Below, in pieces: positions 35,675 to 45,100 of a stretch of DNA of 64,000 nucleotides. Source of the stretch: Stieleria neptunia (GTDB taxonomy: Bacteria > Planctomycetota > Planctomycetia > Pirellulales > Pirellulaceae); contig NZ_CP037423.1 of assembly GCF_007754155.1 (NCBI RefSeq), positions 6,940,938-7,004,937 on the forward strand, in the 5' to 3' direction. A program made the translations under genes and the position numbers. The notes under the pieces are model-generated. The model was not told the origin of the DNA. It did not search any database and saw only the letters and a list, made by a program, of their open reading frames with translations. Positions within the stretch are counted from its first letter, which is position 1. Every line of letters starts with the position of its first letter.

Positions 35675-37735
35675 CTAGTGATCGATTTGCTGACGATCTT
35701 TTTCCGAATCGAAAAGCTGCTTCAGTAGATCCAGCTCTTCGTTTTCGTCCAAGGCCAATGATTCAAGTTTTGCAATTTGTCGATGCTTTTCTGCGATGTT
35801 TTCTCGCCGATGAAATTGTTCCAGCAAAGACTGGAACCGCTGCTCGGGAGTTTGCGTGATTTTTCCTTCGCGCTGCGCCAGGCGAAACTGCATCGTGACG
35901 ACTTCGTTTTTCAAGAAGTCGTTTTCAATCAATGCCAGCAAGGTTTCGACGGTCAGCTCTCGCCCCTGCAGATCCAGTTCTTGATACGCCGCCAAGATCA
36001 TTTTCGCCGACAGGGTGTCCAGCCATTCGGGATCGATCGCCTCGACCGCTCGGCCGGCCAACTCGGGCGATTCGATCATCGTTTCAAACAACTCGCGATC
36101 AAAACCGCTGAGCGGGACTTCGCGATCCTGGCTCGGTTTGGCAGTCGCCGCTGCAGGGCCCGCGGCAGCCCCGGATTGCTCCATCGACCACGGATCGTCC
36201 AATTCCATTTCGGCGGCTTCGGCCAGCAACAGGTTCGGGTCGATCGGCCCGGTTGCCGATCCGGCCGGCGCCGGAGGCGTGTTCCGTGTGGCGGGGCCGG
36301 CGTTTCGTGCGCCAGGACCGGCGGACGTCTCGCTCGGACGCGAATCCCTGCCGGCAGCGTCCGCGGCGGCGCGGAATCGCGCCGCCTTGCGTTTCCGCTC
36401 CTTCTCTTCCGCACGTTTCTTTTCCAAGCGATCTTCCAGCCGCGCCTGGGAAATCTCGAAGGTTCGCGAAAGCCGCAGGATCATCTGGTCTTGCTTGAGC
36501 GGATCCAGCATCGGGGCTTTGGCCAGAATCCCCGTCATCGTGTCGATCGCCTGCATCACCGCGTGCGTGTCATGGGTGACGTCGATTCCCGCCGTCAGGG
36601 ATCCCAATTTGTGTTCCAAGGCATCGGGCGCCTCGGCAACCAAATGCTGCAACGCTTCGCGGCCGTGTTGATTCAGGTAATCAGCCGGGTCCATCGCATC
36701 GGGCAGCGTCAGGACACGCAGGTCGGCATCGGCCTTGATGAACAATTCCAGCACTTCGTCGGCGCGGCGTTGGCCGGCCGCATCGCCGTCGAGCACCAGC
36801 ACGACGCGGTCGGCCAGTCGCTTAAGCGTGCGGACGTGGGCTTCACCGAGCGCGGTGCCGAGGACGGCGACAACCGGCTCGATCCCCGATTGCCGGGCCG
36901 CGATGACGTCGGTGTACCCTTCCATCACCAGGGCCTGGCCGCCCTTGCGGATCGATTCCCTGGCAAGCTGCAACCCGTACAGCTGCTCCGACTTTCGAAA
37001 CAGTTTGGTCTCGGGCCCGTTGATGTACTTCCCGCCGGCGTTCTCACCGTGCCGTGCCGCGATCTCCGGGATCACCCGGCCGCCCATCGAGATCGGGCGG
37101 TTCTGCATGTCGTGAATCGGAAACATCAATCGGCCGCGGAACAGATCGTAGCTGCCGTTCCCGCCGCGTCGGTTGAGTGCGACGCCGGCGGCGACCGGGA
37201 TCTCGGCGCGGAACTTGTTTTGCTTCAGCAGCCCGGTGGCGAAGTCCCAGCTGTCGGGGGCGAACCCGATGCGAAACAGATGTCGGTGTTCGTCGTCGAT
37301 TCCGCGGCTGGCCAGATAGTCGCGAGCGATTTTGGCGTCGTCGGTTGACGGCGAATCGAGTTGATCAAAGTAGGCGTCGCAAATCAGCTTGACCGCCGCC
37401 AGCAACGTGGACTTGTCGTCTTTGGATCCGGCGTCCACCTTGGGCCCGGTCTGGTATTCGATCCCGGCTTGTTCGGCCAACGATCGCAGCGCGGTGACAA
37501 AGTCGACGCCGTCGCGGCGCATCACATAGCTGAACACGTCTCCACCGATGTCACAGACCCAGCACTTCCAGGTCTGGCGTTCGCGGTTGACGGTCAGCGA
37601 AGGCGAGCGGTCGTCGTGCCAGGGGCACTGGGCGGCCAGCATGCGTCCTTTCGGGACCAGCGTCAACGACGCACCGATGACGTCGACAAGGTCGACGGCG
37701 GCACGCACTCGCTCTTTGAGGTCCAGGTCCATCAT
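35675..37735 (-). CDS. dnaG: DNA primase
   Basis: About 686 residues. It makes RNA primers for replication. The N-terminal zinc finger is CPWH with CWVC (about residues 36-63). The catalytic core and TOPRIM follow, with VMEGYTDVIAAR and VLVLDGDAAGQRRADE as the acidic metal sites. The C-terminal part has an Ala/Pro-rich linker (about 410-480) and a helicase-binding-like helical domain. The double ATG at 37735/37732 fits the usual spacing before DLKERVR; in-frame ATGs at 37777 and 37807 would add up to 24 residues. rpoD follows after 142 bp. No rpsU is seen upstream. Confidence 0.93.
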   Translation of the reverse strand: MMDLDLKERVRAAVDLVDVIGASLTLVPKGRMLAAQCPWHDDRSPSLTVNRERQTWKCWVCDIGGDVFSYVMRRDGVDFVTALRSLAEQAGIEYQTGPKVDAGSKDDKSTLLAAVKLICDAYFDQLDSPSTDDAKIARDYLASRGIDDEHRHLFRIGFAPDSWDFATGLLKQNKFRAEIPVAAGVALNRRGGNGSYDLFRGRLMFPIHDMQNRPISMGGRVIPEIAARHGENAGGKYINGPETKLFRKSEQLYGLQLARESIRKGGQALVMEGYTDVIAARQSGIEPVVAVLGTALGEAHVRTLKRLADRVVLVLDGDAAGQRRADEVLELFIKADADLRVLTLPDAMDPADYLNQHGREALQHLVAEAPDALEHKLGSLTAGIDVTHDTHAVMQAIDTMTGILAKAPMLDPLKQDQMILRLSRTFEISQARLEDRLEKKRAEEKERKRKAARFRAAADAAGRDSRPSETSAGPGARNAGPATRNTPPAPAGSATGPIDPNLLLAEAAEMELDDPWSMEQSGAAAGPAAATAKPSQDREVPLSGFDRELFETMIESPELAGRAVEAIDPEWLDTLSAKMILAAYQELDLQGRELTVETLLALIENDFLKNEVVTMQFRLAQREGKITQTPEQRFQSLLEQFHRRENIAEKHRQIAKLESLALDENEELDLLKQLFDSEKDRQQIDH

Positions 37736-38180
37736 TGCGGACAAAGCCACTCGCTGAAAATGTCCCTGCGAATTCATTCCGAAATCGCGCAGGATTGGCG
37801 AAACCATCCGGATCGGTCGACTCGTGCCTGGTCCGCCGGATCAAGGGTCCGTTTCACGGCGTCCCTTCTCTCCCGCGGGGCGGCAAAGGCTTTCTCCTGA
37901 AAGCCGTTCGAGCAAATTTCGATCACACGCACTCCGTTGCAGCGTAACAAATCTCGGGCCCCACCGGACTCCGACGGGGATCACTCCCGTCTGGAGAGGA
38001 GGGGGCCTGATCGATGCTTCGCATACGAGCCCGGGGAGTTTCACGATCGGCTGTTTTCACGTCAAGATCAGTTTCACGCGAATTTCTCGCGGCTTCCTTG
38101 GGCACGATTAAACCTTCGCCCCGTTCCCTTTTTCACTGAACTTTGCCAAATCTCATCGCGAAGAAACGGTTTCTCGTCGG
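37736..38180. other. Gene-free stretch upstream of dnaG
   Basis: No gene is supported. On the minus strand TTGTTA (37950-37945), a 17-bp spacer and TGTGAT (37927-37922) could be a weak dnaG promoter. The region also has runs such as TCCCGTCTGGAGAGG but no clear hairpin. Confidence 0.35.
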
Positions 38181-38186
38181 TATAAT
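38181..38186 (+). promoter_or_regulatory. -10 element upstream of the S2P-like gene
   Basis: A perfect TATAAT, about 54 nt before the ATG at 38240. No good -35 lies 16-18 bp upstream, so activity may need an activator. Confidence 0.4.
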
Positions 38187-38239
38187 CACCGGAATCTACC
38201 CCGTCCCTCCCTGGAACGCTTGCTTCGCCAGTCCGGACC

Positions 38240-39415
38240 ATGCCCGCATTCGACGTCGATTCGCAGAGCCCGGGCGGCTCCTTTGAACCCCAGCCGACTG
38301 ACAACTGGTCGATGCCGCTGGGAGCGATTGCCGGCATCCGGCTGTACATCTCGTATTCCGTGTTCGTCGCGCTGGCGATCCTGGCGGGGCTGGTCGCGAC
38401 GGTCCAAAGCCGCCAAGGCAACGGCGACCTGCCGCTGATCACCCTGACCGCCGTGGCAATCTGGTGCTTCGGATGGGGGCTGCAGCTGCTCGTGCAACTC
38501 GGGCTGCATGCCTGGACGGATGCCAAAAGTGAATCGATCACGATCGGGTTATTGGGCGTCGAGGCCGCCAATCCGCTGTACCGTCGCTACCCCTGGTCCG
38601 CGGTCGCCAATCTGATGGCGGCGTGTTTTTCGTTGACCGCTTTGGTGATCTTTGGCGCCGCCTGTCTGGCCGTTCACATGCTGACGCGGACGGCCGGTTA
38701 TGCCGACGGCACGCTGTGGTTGCAAGAGCTGGCCACGCCGGGTTTAGGGTTGGATGCCGTGGAGAACTGCTACTTGACGGCCGCCTGGTTGTTTTGGATT
38801 CAAGCGGCGTGCCAGGCGTATCCGCTGCCGAAAAACCTGGGCCGCGGAGCCATCGCGTCGGCGATCGCATTGTTCGCCGCCGATGCCAAGGATGACTTGC
38901 AACTCAAATTGCTGCGCCGATTGCTGCAATTGATTTCGCTGATCACCGTCGTGATCGCGATCGCGACCCTGATCGGGGACGGCGACGTCAACCTGCCCCG
39001 TTGGCCGGTCCTGTTGTTCCTCGCCGTCGTGCTGTGGGTCTCGACCCGAAAAAGCGATCTGCGTGACTGGATCACCTCCGTCCATCTCGCCGCTGCAGAC
39101 CCCATCGCGGCGCATTTCGACGTCACCGAATTACGTGCCGGTGACGTCGCCGACGACTCGACCGCCGTGACCACCCGCACACCCTGGATCAGCGAGATGA
39201 TCGACTCGGTGCGGATGCGTCAAAAACGCAAACGAGTCCGCGCGGCAATGCGACGTGAGCACGAGGAAGCAAACGATGCGGCCCGCCTGGACCAAGTGTT
39301 ACAGATCGTCAGCCAGCACGGCACCCAAGGCCTCAGCCACGAAGACCGCGCGTTACTGCAACGAGTCAGCCAAAACCTGCGCCGCCACCGAGAGTCGCAG
39401 CAGGGAGAAGAGTAG
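38240..39415 (+). CDS. Site-2-protease-like membrane protein lacking the zinc motif
   Basis: 391 residues. SMPLGAIAGIRLYISYSVFVAL (about 24-45) is the usual start of a planctomycete M50 (S2P) protease. Where HELGH is expected, the helix reads LLVQLGLHAW, so His, Glu and His are lost. The later DG motif region reads YPLPKNLGRG, also without its Asp. Six or so helices run to about residue 265. A soluble C-terminal tail ends with LDQVLQIVSQHGTQGLSHEDRALLQRVSQNLRR, similar to the short helical domain seen at the end of rhomboid and S2P proteins. It is probably a pseudoprotease that binds substrates or partners. Confidence 0.65.
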   Translation: MPAFDVDSQSPGGSFEPQPTDNWSMPLGAIAGIRLYISYSVFVALAILAGLVATVQSRQGNGDLPLITLTAVAIWCFGWGLQLLVQLGLHAWTDAKSESITIGLLGVEAANPLYRRYPWSAVANLMAACFSLTALVIFGAACLAVHMLTRTAGYADGTLWLQELATPGLGLDAVENCYLTAAWLFWIQAACQAYPLPKNLGRGAIASAIALFAADAKDDLQLKLLRRLLQLISLITVVIAIATLIGDGDVNLPRWPVLLFLAVVLWVSTRKSDLRDWITSVHLAAADPIAAHFDVTELRAGDVADDSTAVTTRTPWISEMIDSVRMRQKRKRVRAAMRREHEEANDAARLDQVLQIVSQHGTQGLSHEDRALLQRVSQNLRRHRESQQGEE

Positions 39416-39495
39416 ACAAGTAGACAAGGAGACAAGGGGTTTTAAACGAATCGGGTCGCTGAACGAACAACGCGATTCGAGGCGTTCCGAGAGTG

Positions 39496-39598
39496 AGGTA
39501 GGAAAATTACGGGTAGGAAGAATCTCAGCCGCAATGGCTGATTCACCGGTCTCGATGCTTTCCGGCATCCACTTTTCTTACCCAAAATTTTCCTACCT
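39496..39598. repeat. Inverted repeat with 13-bp arms
   Basis: AGGTAGGAAAATT (39496-39508) and AATTTTCCTACCT (39586-39598), with GGGTAGGAAG and CTTACCC just inside, also inverted. It fills part of the 312-bp gap between the S2P-like gene and the small gene at 39728. Short direct repeats of GTAGACAAG/GGAGACAAGG lie at 39414-39440 and again near 39670. Confidence 0.7.
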
Positions 39599-39727
39599 TC
39601 AAAACTCTGCTTGGCTCTTCCCCACGTTTTGGGGTTCACCGCCGGAGCCCCCGCTCAATAGTGTCTCGGAGACAAGGAGAAACCGGGATCACACCTGGGC
39701 AAACGATCGATTTCTGGTGAAACGAGA

Positions 39728-40132
39728 ATGAGTGAACGCGACGAGAGCGCGGAGACGCTCCGCCGAATGGTCCGGATGCTTCAACAACAGAATTACGTAG
39801 GTGTTGTTGAATTCGACCAATCTACCTTTTCCGATGCTTCAGAGTTTACCAAGAGACAGCTATTTGGACTTCGCGCCCTGGCTTACGACAAGCTTGGTAG
39901 CCGAAAGCGATGTATAGAGGAGTACACGAAGCTGCTTGCGACGAACGGGGTATCCGATTTCGAGAGTCACACGACCATGGTTGAAATCGCAGAGCAGTAT
40001 CTCCAATGCGACGAACCTAATTCTGCCAAGCTTTGGCTCACCAAGAGCATTGAAATCGCCAGTCATGACACGACGCTCGACACGTCGCGAGCCATCCATC
40101 TCATGCAGATTGCAGACGGGCGGGAGACGTAG
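39728..40132 (+). CDS. Small TPR-like hypothetical protein
   Basis: 134 residues, mostly helical. Pairs of helices (SEFTKRQLFGLRALAYDKLGSRKRCIEEYTKLL and MVEIAEQYLQCDEPNSAKLWLTKSIEIA) look like two or three tetratricopeptide units. No known family was recognised. Base composition is lower in GC than the neighbours and codons such as AGA, ATA and GTA appear, so it may be a recent arrival. It lies just left of the IS1380 element. The ATG at 39728 has GGTGAAACGAGA upstream, only a weak ribosome site. Confidence 0.6.
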   Translation: MSERDESAETLRRMVRMLQQQNYVGVVEFDQSTFSDASEFTKRQLFGLRALAYDKLGSRKRCIEEYTKLLATNGVSDFESHTTMVEIAEQYLQCDEPNSAKLWLTKSIEIASHDTTLDTSRAIHLMQIADGRET

Positions 40133-40249
40133 CGATCGGAGGGCTATTTTTCAGCGAAAAGGGGACGGGGGTAAATGGCACGGGCATAAGCGTTGGTGTG
40201 CAGGCTTTAGCCGCCCATTATCGCTGCGTAGCAGCGACCGGGAATCGCC

Positions 40250-41992
40250 TAACCCGGATATTGCATCCGCTGAGTGGTTGACTGTGATTTTGGACTGAGT
40301 TACGGCGGCGTTGCCTATTATGGCCGATTTTCGCTGCAATTGATTGGCTTTGGGCAGAGGCCCCCCACCCCCAGAGGACAAAATTGTCGCTGGGTGATGA
40401 ATCGCGATGCGATGGGGGTAGCTAGTCGCTACGACAAAGACGCGTCAGCACCTGATTGAACAGCGGTTCCCAGGGGCAGTGGCTGCAGAGATGAAAGATC
40501 ACACGACGGCAAGTCACACGCACGCGTGCTGCAATTTTCAATAGACGCAATCGAATTGTGTCCACGCGTAGACGACTATGTTTCGTTCCACTCAGGCCCA
40601 GGCGACGCACCCCATCGAGTAGAACGTAAGCAAATGATGAAAGCATCACGCGGAACTGATTGGCAATAAAACGGGTGCAACTGGTGCGATCAGCGAACAG
40701 GCAAAGCTGTTGTTCTTTGATCCGATTCTCCATCTCGCCACGCATGCAGTAGTGCTCTCGATAAAACTTCTCCGGGTCAAAGGCGACAGAACACCATGTT
40801 CCTGGAGTCTTAACTTGCAACGGTTGCCTTTTGCCGTTGACCATCGGTCGATGGTAGGTCGTGTCGACAATGCCATCACTTGAGAAACGGTTTGTTACGA
40901 CGAAGCGAGGATTGGGGCCTTTGCCAGTGTACTCTGCTTTGCCGACCACCCAGCGATGGCGGTCCCAAGTCCTGCCGGTGCGATAGCGAAACCATTTGAA
41001 GCAGGCTTGTTTCCCACCCCGGTGTGATCGAAGGATTCTTGCCCGTGTCATTTCGCAAGCAATTTCCTTGACTAAAACCTTATTCTTGGGCAAACCAAAG
41101 ATGTAGTGGACATCGTTTTTGTCGCACCAACGCATCAGGCGTTCGATCGCAAAGCCTCCGTCACCACGAAGGGTAATTTTGACCTGAGGCCATCGTTTGC
41201 GGATCCTTGCGACGAGTAATTTTGTGATCCCGCGTGCGTGGTGTGCATCACCGAGATTGGCCGCACGAAGATAAGAGACGAGAAGTTGGTCGCCGCAAAA
41301 TACGTACAGCGGTTGGAAGCAGTAACTGTCGTAGTAGGCATTGAAAGCCCTTCTTTCTTGCTCGCCGTGTACCTTGTCGTCCGTTGCGTCTAGATCGAGC
41401 GTGATTTCACCAGGCGGGGTGTCGAAGCTGTCAAGGAAAATATCAACGAGGATCTTGCTGAGCTCGAAGAGTTCTTTTTTGCCGATTCGATTTTCAAATC
41501 GCGAATGCGTCGAGGGACTTGCCAGAGTGGGATCTTCATCGTCGTCCGCCCCGGCATTGATTCGAGGGGTCCGTCCGGCGGCGACTTGAAAGGCGGCATC
41601 GTTGCGAAGATGCTGTTGATCGTTTGCATCTTCGTATCCTGCAGCGATCGCAAAGATTCGACTGATGAGGATTTCCGCTTGCGAATGCTTGGTGTGAAAC
41701 GGATCACGTGGGTCGTCGATGGCTTGGTCAATCCGCTCGATCAAATTGAGCTTTTTGTCGACTTCACGAAGCAGGACGAGGCCTCCGTCGGAGGTGAGCG
41801 ATCCGCCGTTGAAATCCACCTCAACGGCCTGCCTGCGGAGGCGTTTCAATGCGGGACGTTTTCGATTACGCTTTGTCATTGCCGAAAGCCTTGGTTTCGT
41901 GTTCTGTGAAGTGTCGTAACTCCAATAGATACACGAACTAAGGCTTTCGCGCTATAGGGGGAATCGTATCAGCGGATGCAATATCCGGGCTA
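40250..41992. mobile_element. IS1380-family insertion sequence
   Basis: About 1.74 kb with one transposase. Terminal inverted repeats of 24 bp with one mismatch lie at 40250-40273 and 41969-41992, core CCCGGATATTGCATCCGCTGA. No target duplication is evident. Beyond the ends the flanks are also partly inverted: ATGGCACGGGCAT (40175-40187) against ATGCCCGTGCCAT (42032-42044), and GTTGGTGT against ACACCAAC. The insertion may therefore lie inside an older palindromic repeat, or the true ends may be further out. Two direct copies of GGGACGTGCCAATC follow at 42047-42074. Confidence 0.82.
40422..41879 (-). CDS. IS1380-family transposase
   Basis: 485 residues, full length for the family. The N-terminus has VDFNGGSLTSDGGLVLLREVDKKL. 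DDE landmarks are LDLDATDDKVHG (first Asp), KITLRGDGGFAIERLM (second Asp) and RGEMENRIKEQQL (Glu). It cuts and joins the IS ends. It reads intact with no frameshift, so the element could still be mobile. It lies wholly inside the inverted repeats and is transcribed leftward. Confidence 0.93.
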   Translation of the reverse strand: MTKRNRKRPALKRLRRQAVEVDFNGGSLTSDGGLVLLREVDKKLNLIERIDQAIDDPRDPFHTKHSQAEILISRIFAIAAGYEDANDQQHLRNDAAFQVAAGRTPRINAGADDDEDPTLASPSTHSRFENRIGKKELFELSKILVDIFLDSFDTPPGEITLDLDATDDKVHGEQERRAFNAYYDSYCFQPLYVFCGDQLLVSYLRAANLGDAHHARGITKLLVARIRKRWPQVKITLRGDGGFAIERLMRWCDKNDVHYIFGLPKNKVLVKEIACEMTRARILRSHRGGKQACFKWFRYRTGRTWDRHRWVVGKAEYTGKGPNPRFVVTNRFSSDGIVDTTYHRPMVNGKRQPLQVKTPGTWCSVAFDPEKFYREHYCMRGEMENRIKEQQLCLFADRTSCTRFIANQFRVMLSSFAYVLLDGVRRLGLSGTKHSRLRVDTIRLRLLKIAARVRVTCRRVIFHLCSHCPWEPLFNQVLTRLCRSD

Positions 41993-42132
41993 AAGGCTAG
42001 ACACCAACGGTCGCTGAATCCCGTTTTACTAATGCCCGTGCCATTCGGGACGTGCCAATCGGGACGTGCCAATCGGGACTGGGGTGTTTTAAGCTCCCGA
42101 CGGCTCATGCACCGCTCGCCGAGTCAGGCGCG

Positions 42133-45100
42133 CTACCTTGGTTTGCTCATCATCAAGCGGTAGTTTCCAGATCCCAACAGATCATCGATCCGCGAGCGCA
42201 TCTCGGGGGTCACCTGGACTTTGAATTTGTCCGCTTTCAGGTGCACCAATTCGCCTTCGGCCAGTTTCATACTGAACAGCAACTCTTGATTGCCGGGGTA
42301 GCCGCGAACGATCTCACGCAAACGTGAGATCGTCTGCCCGTCGTGTTTCGCTTCGTCCAGCCGAATTCGCATCCCGTGGGTGTAGCGGTTGTCCAAATCA
42401 TCGAGCGGGATGAGTTCGTCGATGATTAAATTGGCTTCATCGCCGCCGCCCCGCCGATCGACTTTCCCTTTGGCCAGCACCACCGCGTCCGGAAGGACCT
42501 TTTCGCCATGGTCGGCAAAGCCGCGCGGCCACAGGATGCAGCGGATCGCGCCCTGCATGTCTTCCAGGTCAAAGTTGGCGTACTTGGACGGCTGGCCCGG
42601 CTTGGGGTTTTTGGTGTGGGCGATTTTGATCGAGCTGATCATGCCGCCCAAAATCACTTCGCCACGGTCCTGGATTTCGGACAGCGAGTCGGTCGTGTGC
42701 GTGCGGAACGTGGCGAGTTTCGGCTCATACTCGGCCAGCGGGTGGGAATCCAGGTAGTAGCCCAGGACTTCTTTTTCGTTGCCCAGTTTTTCGCGGTCGG
42801 GCCATTCGTCCATCTCCGGCAGGACGACCGCGGGCGCGTCGCCGGATTCTTCCTCTTCCTCAAAGGCACCGAACAAGCTGGCTTGTCCGCTCTTTTTGTC
42901 CGCTTGGACGGCGGCACCGGCCTGCATCGCTTTTTCGATCACGGCGACCAGTTGGCTGCGTTTGGCACCGAAACAATCCATCGCGCCGGCTTTGATTAGC
43001 GTTTCGATCGCGGACTTGTTGCAAGCGTGGGGGTCGACGCGTTCACAGAAATCAAAGATGTCTTTGAAGGGGCCGTTCTTTTTTCGTTCTTCTTCGATCG
43101 AGATCGCGGTCGAGCCGCCACAGGCTTTGATCGCAGACATGGCGAAGTGGATCTTGCCGTCGGCGACGCTAAAGTCCGCCTCGGAGGTGTTGACGCTCGG
43201 CGGCACCACTTCGATGCCCATCCGATCGCAATCCTCCATGTGCTCCACGAGCGCGTCCTTGCGTTTGAAGTTGCGCCCATCGATATCGCTGGACAACAAC
43301 GACGCCATGAACTCCACCGGATAATGCGCCTTCAAGTACGCGGTCTGGAACGCGACCAGGGCGTAGGCGGTACTGTGCGAATTATGGACGACCAATCCGT
43401 TGGCCACGAAGTTGTGATCGTTCTCGACCGTCAAGTCGTAAACGTCCACCACGTCCGCAGGCTCAATCGAAACGATATCGTCCCAGTAAAGATCGCTCTG
43501 AGCGTGATCGGCGAGGGATTCCGAGTCAAAAAAATCAGCCAGACGCTGGACCGTCGAGCGCTGGAAGCCTCGCTTGGACGATTGCCCCGTACGGCAAAAC
43601 TCACGGATCGAAACGCCGCTTTGTGACTCCAAGTCGCGCCACGGAATCTGGCGACGAACGCGTTCCTCCGCAACGAGCGAGCGCACCTCGACTGGCACCA
43701 AGTCTCCAGTCGTTCTTGCTTCGCCCGCGTCGATACGATCAAGCGCTGACATCACAGCTGCTTGTTTGTCAACGATCTGCGGGCCGACGGTTTGAAGAAA
43801 CTTGAGCCGCGATTCGTGCCCAATGAGATGAACCGTGTAACCGTTCCTTGGCTTTCCGTCTGCCCGTCCCGCGTAGGCGAATGACTTTTCAGTGACCCGC
43901 GAAACAATTCCCAAACGTTGCAAAAGCCTCTGAACGTCTCTGGCCAGACGTAACGACGACGTCGCGTAATAGGATTGTTGCGACGGTTGTTCGACATATC
44001 CATCACCTGCCCAAAGTCTTCCCAGAAGCAATGCCGTCTGACGCTGATCGAATTGGAACACCGCTTCTGGGAGGTGTTTTTCGGTGGCTTTCTTTCCTGT
44101 CAGCCCGAGAGAACTGGCCCAGGTAAAGGCACCGCTCCGCAGCCCGGTGATGCGTTTTGCGGCAACCGCGGTTCCAACCCCTGAATGATCGAGACTTCCC
44201 AGTCGCGTGTCACGACCGGTCGACAGACAAACTTCGATACGCCCGTCGCTGCGGTAATCGCTTCGCGCCGATGTCTCGTCAAATTGTTCCGAATGATAGA
44301 CAAAGTCGTCGACCTGAGACTGCGAATTCGAATAGAAGTACAGGCAGGTCGGGTGGCAAAGATTTCCTTCTGAGATCAGCCAGCCCAGGGTGATCACTTC
44401 GTGATCGGACCACTGGACGGTTTGCATCGGTTCGATCGTTCTGGCGACCGCGATCTTGTCTCCGACGTTCAGATCGTCGATGTTCGCCCAGCCGTCGAAA
44501 GTCTTCATCGGGTGGTTGCCCGTGGCTGTGATTTGACGTCCGGTGCGCGTGGTGACGGTGTATGTTTGACGGACGCCATTCCAGACGACATCGGTGACCT
44601 TGCGCGGCACCAGTTTTTGACGGTCGTTCAATGCATGGATCGTGAATGCCCGTTTGCTTTGAAAGAGCTCTTCAACGGTTGTCGATTCTCCGCTGACCGC
44701 GTCGATCACTTCTGTTTCGCCGACGACGCATTTATTGAATCCGTAACCGGCGAACTTGACGATCAGATTCCAAATGTCTTCGGCGTCTTTCTGGGCGAGC
44801 CCGCTTTCGACGGCGCCTTTTAAGAACACCTCCTGGTTCTGGTTGATCAGCGCTTCTTTCTTTTTACTGATCGCCTTGATGCACGTGTACGCTTTGGCCA
44901 GCGGGACGCCGCCCAGGCGGTTCAGGATCCGCATCACCTGTTCCTGGTAAACCATGATGCTGTTGGTTTCTTCCAGGATCTCTTTCAAGACCGGGTGTTT
45001 GTATTCCGGGCTCTGTCGACCGTGTTTGATGTTCACATAGTCGTCGACCATGCCGCCTTCGAGCGGACCGGGACGATACAGTGCGGCGGTCGCGATAATG

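Noticed and set aside
43381..44730. Free-standing homing endonuclease or split intein
   Set aside because: The frame is continuous with DnaE on both sides and splicing residues are intact.
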